DNA from: Chalciporus piperatus
Lineage: Eukaryota > Basidiomycota > Agaricomycetes > Boletales > Boletaceae
Reading direction: 5' to 3'
Length of the DNA: 64,000 nucleotides
Assembly (NCBI GenBank): GCA_038093975.1
Contig: JBBPTG010000006.1
Location: 404,091-468,090, forward strand
The position numbers and the translations under genes are program-made. This document shows, in pieces, positions 58,601-64,000 of this stretch. The number at the start of each line of letters is the position of its first letter. Positions within the stretch are counted from its first letter, which is position 1. The notes under the pieces are model-generated. The model saw only the letters and a program-made list of their open reading frames with translations, did not search any database and had not been told where the DNA came from.

Positions 58601-61600
58601 AGGATGATGCTGAATGCAGCAGTTGGCCAGACATTCACCCTTTCGCACAGCGCCATCATCCCGACATTTAGGGACGTGCATTTCTTTGAGCCTGCTATAT
58701 TCGGCATCGCAGATAGGGATCGTGAGTGCGTCTGCCATGTACTTGGGTTGTTGCTAACTGATTCAAGTAGCACACACAAAGTCTCCAGCGAGTGAGTGGA
58801 ACGATAAGGAATGATATGTCATCAACTTACAATTCGCTTCCGCTGCGTTACAGCTTGTTTCCGACTGTTTGTGATTAGACTTTACACGACAGTTTGGGTG
58901 ACAACCCTGCGTCCAAACGTTCTGCGTGGGTTTTCTGTCATGCCACCCACCACCGGAGAGGCACCGCGGTGACGATTCTCGGAGACAAACCCAGTGGGTT
59001 GGGTACCGGTGGATCGGCAGCTTCTATCCAAGCTTTGGGCGCCAAATCGATTAGTGTAGGTACGGCGGGGCGTCAAACGATGAACGCTGTGGGCGCGGTT
59101 GTTCTAGTGGTCACAAATAAACGTGCCACTCCGACCTACGGTATCATTCCAGTGCACGCTTGTTTCGGGCCTTTTGGAAAGCAAATTGAAACTTTTTTTT
59201 CTCGTGTGCGCCGGAGCTTGGCCGTTGAGAGCAGTGATCAGTGAGGTGATCCTCCAAGTTCCGCAATGTCGTCAAGAGGCGCGTTCCACGCTCCAAACTC
59301 GAATTCCATGGCAAGGTTATGAGCCTCCAATTCGGGTCAGTGGCCGTAAACCGCATCCTTTTCTAGGATCAAAAGAATGGAGACATCATAACGCGCCCCT
59401 GTGACCGGACCTTCATGATCGGCGGGGAAATGTTCGCGCTTCCCCCGCCGCAGTGAAGGTGCACCTCTGTTTCGCCCGATCCTGTCCCATAATCGGATAT
59501 GTTCCAAGACAAGTGGCGAGCAAAGTTCACGTATCTTCACAGTTCTTGTGTCCTAGGCTACCCAGATATTCAAATTCGGCAGGTTGGCGTGCGCACAGCC
59601 CCGCAGCCCGTGTCACCCCCAAAGCGGGATCGTTGGAGGGAAGATGCAAGGGAAAGTCCTCAGATCAGCTGGGAAGGCAGTGGCACCACCGGTTGAGTAT
59701 GAAATTACTATGAATACCAGGGCGACTTACAGAAATTTTAACTCTGGGAAGATCCTACAAATAGCACTACGTCGAGATGCTAGAATGTGCCGATGAGTTG
59801 AGTGTTCTGATATTCTCTCTTGTTCGACGAACATCGTAGCAAGTGTTCCAGAAAAGACGCTGGGCCCGGGAGCGACTGTCGGCCTAAAGGTAATGATGAG
59901 CGGTCATGTCGTCAGAGAATGCCACATACTAGTAATGACGACATATGGAATGAAGACCGCCACTAAACACTAAGTTACTGCCTGTCAGCAGCGGAAGCGA
60001 CGCACGTTGGGTATCGGCGATGGTCGATATTCGTTTGGAATCGGACCTCTGAAAGCAGCGAGTTCATGCTATGTCCATACTTCTTTTCGCAGTGTTGGTA
60101 TCCACCTCTTGGCGGTGAATATACCCAGGACGGCGGGACTGCAAGTTGCTATTAGGAGGTAAGACTCATGCCGGCCGGTTACCGGTAGGGCGGTAGGGCG
60201 TACTGGATCGTATCATGATGTCCTGAACTACGCATCACCTGTGAAGCAATAAAGTTAGCGTTCCATGCTAGTTAATCTGCTAACACCCAAACGCCCATGA
60301 CGTCGCGAGCTTGTCAAAAACCAAGCCCTGCTAAGTGGGTTATGCTAGTCAGCTGTCTTGTATGTGCTTTTCGGGCAAAGTCCCATGGTGGGTGCTAAAT
60401 CAGGACCGACCTCAATATGTACGATCATGACATGACAGAACCCTGAAAGTACGCACGCAAGGCCGCAACCCATTCCACATCTGGAAGCTTGGGAGAGCCA
60501 AGTTCTTTAATTCGATGCGCCGCCCCTCTATGTTGCGATCCGGTGCGGAATTGGACAATGTCGGGAGTTGGGTGATCGCGATTGGCGGGGTGGGATGAGA
60601 AATAAAAATAACTCTTGGGGTAGATATTGCCATGGGTGATCAGATCGGGTGTAGGTGTGGTTACTAGTTCAACGTTCAATAGGTGGTGCAACTTGAACGA
60701 GCTTGACAACGTCCGCCTGGCATCCGAAGAGATGTCTACACATCATTTTTGCCAAGATATATGACGCGATCCAGCTGATGAAAAGGACATTGTCACGGTT
60801 GCTAGGTGAGTGAGAAACCAGACAATCGGGCGAACGAGATAATGCAATGAACAGCAGATTTCACAAAATATTCCTAGGGTCGCTGCTGGACGAGTCTATG
60901 GTTCACTGTGCTGCGGCGGGACGGAGCCTATAAGCAAAGGTTAAACCACGTTGTCGTCGCACAGCGTCGGGAAACCTTCTAAGTAGTACCTTTCTGCCGA
61001 CGCCCGTTGGTGCTGTCCAGACAACGGGCCCGAACTCTCAACGGAGGCGCCAAACCCTTTGTCGATCGACTTCTTCGGGTTGTTTATCGTCCGGGCCCAG
61101 CTTTACGTGTGTTCCACGAGAACTGCGATGCACGGAAACGACTCCCTTTCAACGTATCTCAGAACGCGATGGATTAGGTGATATTGCACTAAACCATGGG
61201 TCACCGGTCACCCATCCATGGGAAGATGGTCGTGCCATTTGTCAGCATCAAGGGCGAGTACGAAATCGATACCCTCCACCTCTGCCTACGTGTACAATCA
61301 GAAGTGAGAAGCACTCGTAGTGGCACCGAGCGCAGATAGAGAGCTAACAGCTAATTCGCGGTCCATGCATGTTCACCTAATCTCAAGGTCCCAACCATAC
61401 CACAATTCGTAAGGTTACGTTGGATTAATTGATGGAAAACATGGGGCAGCCTGAATTCAATGCTAAGTTGACTAACCTGAATGTCAACGACAATATGTTC
61501 TCGTCCAACGATATCTTTCTCTCAGTCTTGGGGGAGCCTGAATTCGGCCTGTGAAGGGGGGGGATATACCCACCTCAAGCAACGACTCCATCAACCGGGG

Positions 61601-62141
61601 CTCAAATGCGGCCCCATGGAATGTTCCGCCCCAAATGCACTAGTGTCTGAAGTTACCAAGGGGCCAAGGGGGAGAAGAGGGGGAAGAAGTATGTCATTAT
61701 CTCGGATCCCGGATGGTTATCGTCCCAAAATGAAACTGCAAGGCGGTCATGCGTGCATAGAATCAGATCCAAGCTGAACCTATTCTCACGTATGAGGTAC
61801 CGAGGAAATTATTACCAGCACTCCCTATGGCGCGCCAACTACCTGAGCTGCTGTGCTACGATATCTATCGCAACTCGGGGGGGGAGATATAAGTTATGAG
61901 CTGTCGTCATTGAGTAGTCCCCGACTCCTCATCTCAGCGACCGCCTGATCTCCTCGCGAGCTGCCTGAGAAGCAGAGTATCGCCAGAATGGGAAACGGCC
62001 CTCGACCAGCTATATTCTGGGAGTGCATGTGTGATCATCTAGATAGCACACCGTTCTTCCGCTGATAGCGTTCTCACTGAAGCAAATGCAAATCAGAACG
62101 CACTACCTATATCATCCCCGTCTGATCCGTACCTCGACTGA
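55658..62141. other. Long stretch without convincing genes
   Basis: About 6.5 kb in which no frame could be extended by splicing into a recognisable protein. It contains a short (GTTTCGAT)x3 repeat at 56203-56226 and a few protein-like fragments, for example minus strand near 60420-60740. I found no reverse transcriptase, integrase or transposase motifs, no long terminal repeats and no tRNA genes. It may be old, degraded mobile DNA or a regulatory or structural spacer. Confidence 0.45.
56203..56226. repeat. Short tandem repeat (GTTTCGAT)x3
   Basis: Three perfect copies of the 8-mer GTTTCGAT. Small simple repeat with no known role. Confidence 0.85.
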
Positions 62142-62897
62142 TCAAAGCTGATTCGGGAGCATCATCCACGTCCATAAGGCAATTGCAACAGCCCACGGCT
62201 TGAGCGTGCTTGCTGGTAGCGAGGGTCCGGTGGGGGACTTGAATAGTGTCGTGTGTGGGCATGAGAATGAACATGAGAGGGGACATAAGAAGATGCATGC
62301 GAAGGATAAGGGTACGGTTGTTGCGGTAGCTGAGCCTGGGCGGGGGCCCAGTGAACATGGCGTGGAGGCGAATTTATAGCCTTTGTTCCCCTTCGAGGCG
62401 CCGGTGTTGGTGCCGGAAACGGGGGCGGGAATGGAGGCACCATCTGGGGGCTGACTTGCTTCAAGGAGCGTGGAGGGTGGAGCACCAGATCTCGTTTTTG
62501 AGATGGGTGGAAGTGGATGTGAATGCATTGCAGACGGGAACGGACCTGCTGACGAGGAGGTCCCTTGCGCGGAAGTAATGGAGCGCGAGGCAGATCGCGG
62601 TGATGCCCTCGATGGACCTGAGGACGGACCTGCGGAGCAGGGGCAGGACGTTTCCCCCGAAAGTGGGTGACCACGGGTGCAGGTGGACGTTGGATAAGGT
62701 GGTGTCCCCGACTCTGCGTTGGACCAGCTCGTCTGAACCTGCTGAACCAGTCGAACGTCATGTTGACCGCAGCGGGAGAGAACGCTGCTGGTGAACCTCC
62801 TCACGGCGAGAATTAAGAGGATCTGGTGAATGATAAGGACGGCCACGCTGCGAAAATATCTAAACAAGGAGCTGCCGTTAACACACTTCTCTTGCAC
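62142..62897 (-). CDS. Possible proline-rich gene, 5' part (uncertain)
   Basis: Two overlapping minus-strand frames stay open for 600-750 nt. The frame at 62162-62761 starts MTFDWFSRFRRAGPTQ and ends in a Pro/His/Ser-rich part with PPRHVHWAPAQAQLPQQ and HTRHYSSPPPDPRYQQ, a style found at the N-termini of some mushroom-specific proteins of unknown function. I could not find the downstream folded domain or reliable introns, so this may be a pseudogene or simply GC-rich open sequence. Function unknown. Confidence 0.25.
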   Translation of the reverse strand: MQEKCVNGSSLFRYFRSVAVLIIHQILLILAVRRFTSSVLSRCGQHDVRLVQQVQTSWSNAESGTPPYPTSTCTRGHPLSGETSCPCSAGPSSGPSRASPRSASRSITSAQGTSSSAGPFPSAMHSHPLPPISKTRSGAPPSTLLEASQPPDGASIPAPVSGTNTGASKGNKGYKFASTPCSLGPRPGSATATTVPLSFACIFLCPLSCSFSCPHTTLFKSPTGPSLPASTLKPWAVAIALWTWMMLPNQL

Positions 62898-63373
62898 TGG
62901 AACGTCAGATAGAAGCCGTTGTTATAAAGAAACGAGGCTGATCGGACCAATCATCATGGCGCGGCGTTTATCTGGCAAACAGGTCTGTGCTGCATTCTCG
63001 AAGGCAATGATTCATGGATGCTTTTCTGCATTGCGTTGGCAGGCCGGGAAGGTGGCTTGCGACAGAATAGCATGGGTTTCCTCTGAGACAATGACGAGAT
63101 GTAACATTGCATACACCAACTCGGCCAGCTGGACACGGCAACCGACGTGATACGGAGCTGTCAGCATGTCAGTAACATAGGTACAACAAACCTTTGTGAT
63201 ATAGGCCAGGAAATACATTTTCGTATGCCATCCTGCACAATATTGCCCTGCCCCCCGTTCTGCCATTCGGACTCTTCCGAGGTAATTTACACTCAAGCAC
63301 AACAATTACTGAGGGGGAGGTTGGAAGCTGCGAGGGATTCGTTACCGCTGAAGTCCGAATTCGCAGAAAGTAC
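62898..63373. other. Intergenic, 3' flank of SmB
   Basis: About 0.5 kb with no supported gene. It lies downstream of the SmB stop codon. Confidence 0.5.
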
Positions 63374-64000
63374 CTACCCAGGAGGAGGGGGACCACCGAA
63401 GCCCGGTGGTGGGAAAGGCATACCAGGCATGCCTTGGGGTCTGAAACCAGGGGGGGGACCAGGCATCCCGGGCTGCGCAAAGGGACCTGGAGGTCGTCCC
63501 ATTGGCGGCCCACCCACTACAAGGGATCAGATGGATAATAATATGGTTTCCAAAGAAAACTACGCACTCGGGGGCATCATTCCCATTCCACGACCGGCAG
63601 GCATTCCACGACCAGGACCGACAGGAAGCTATAAGACGGGTTCCTTGAGATGTTCCATAGTACGCTCGCTAAAAATAAGCACGTACGGCATTCTTCTTGT
63701 CCTCATCCACGACCGGAGGTGGTCCTTCGACACTCATGCTGACAACTGTTTCACCACGTAAAATCACAAGACCAAGGTTCCGCTTGATCTCTTGTTCGGG
63801 GGGTGTCTCCGTCTCCCCTTGCTTCTTCTTTGGTCTAACACGGCGGAATTCTTCGCAATCTGCAAGAACTAAGTTCATATGCCTGTCGAACGCAAGCATT
63901 TGTCCCGTTAAGGCGCGACCGTCATTTATGGTGACTTTCAGTCTCCAGTTGATGAGACTGAGCATCTTTCCACCTTTTGATTTTGGAGGAGGCTGCCATC
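63374..64000 (-). CDS. SMB1: Small nuclear ribonucleoprotein SmB/SmB' (5' end outside the window)
   Basis: Core Sm-ring protein of spliceosomal U1, U2, U4 and U5 snRNPs. Exons present: from the window edge to 63687, 63568-63628 and 63374-63516. The Sm1 motif is seen in INWRLKVTINDGRALTGQML with AFDRHMNLVLADCEEFR, and the Sm2 motif in KRNLGLVILRGETVVSMSVE. The C-terminus is the Gly/Pro/Met-rich tail typical of SmB (GRGMGMMPPM, GGPPMGRPPGPF, FRPQGMPGMPFPPPGFGG), with Arg-Gly sites that are methylated in other species. The 61-nt exon is confirmed because splicing removes a stop just after PPS. The start codon lies beyond the right edge. Confidence 0.93.

Noticed and set aside
1..64000. tRNA, rRNA, CRISPR arrays, transposase or reverse-transcriptase genes, telomeric repeats
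   Set aside because: Scanned by eye for TPsiC-like boxes, long direct repeats and catalytic motifs; none was convincing. A tRNAscan or repeat search could still find degenerate ones.

Overview
The window is from a filamentous basidiomycete, almost certainly an Agaricomycete. Genes are dense and split by many short introns, mostly 48-68 nt with GT-AG ends. Several proteins have architectures typical of Basidiomycota, above all a Ste50/Ubc2 adaptor with SAM, RA and two SH3 domains. No bacterial-type operons, CRISPR arrays, rRNA or tRNA genes were seen. Exon models were built by hand. For most genes I checked that the summed exon length is a multiple of three and that the joined protein reads through known domains.

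Left part (1-14.5 kb): the 3' end of condensin CAP-H, a small unknown gene, two paralogous unknown genes on the minus strand, then a tight housekeeping block: LEO1 (Paf1 complex), an ataxin-10 homologue, a BRAP2/ETP1-type RING-UBP ubiquitin ligase and the V-ATPase assembly factor VMA12. Next (14.7-21.1 kb) comes a segmental duplication of an intact Gfo/Idh/MocA oxidoreductase gene, the copies flanking about 3 kb of spacer with an eroded F-box/LRR-type remnant.

Middle (21.2-31.3 kb): OHCU decarboxylase (purine breakdown), a J-domain protein, a proline-iminopeptidase-like hydrolase, a complex I 21 kDa subunit, a nuclear-basket-like nucleoporin with two RanBP2 zinc fingers, the TFIIH kinase Mcs6/Kin28/CDK7, and a mitochondrial-type Nudix hydrolase. 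From 31.5 to 37.4 kb lie two related MAPK-adaptor genes: a full Ste50/Ubc2 orthologue (SAM-coiled coil-RA-SH3-SH3, 667 aa) and, about 1.9 kb away with one small membrane-protein gene between them, an apparently intact paralogue without a SAM domain but with two RA domains in tandem (RA-RA-SH3-SH3, 449 aa). This paralogue is the most novel-looking object in the window.

Right part (37.6-64 kb): a 963-aa proline-rich protein, a second J-domain protein, IPI3 (ribosome biogenesis), the amino-acid-permease chaperone SHR3, a SET-domain methyltransferase whose introns reach more than 1 kb, and an ECL1-type zinc protein. About 8.6 kb with no convincing gene follows (54.8-63.4 kb), and the window ends inside the spliceosomal SmB gene.
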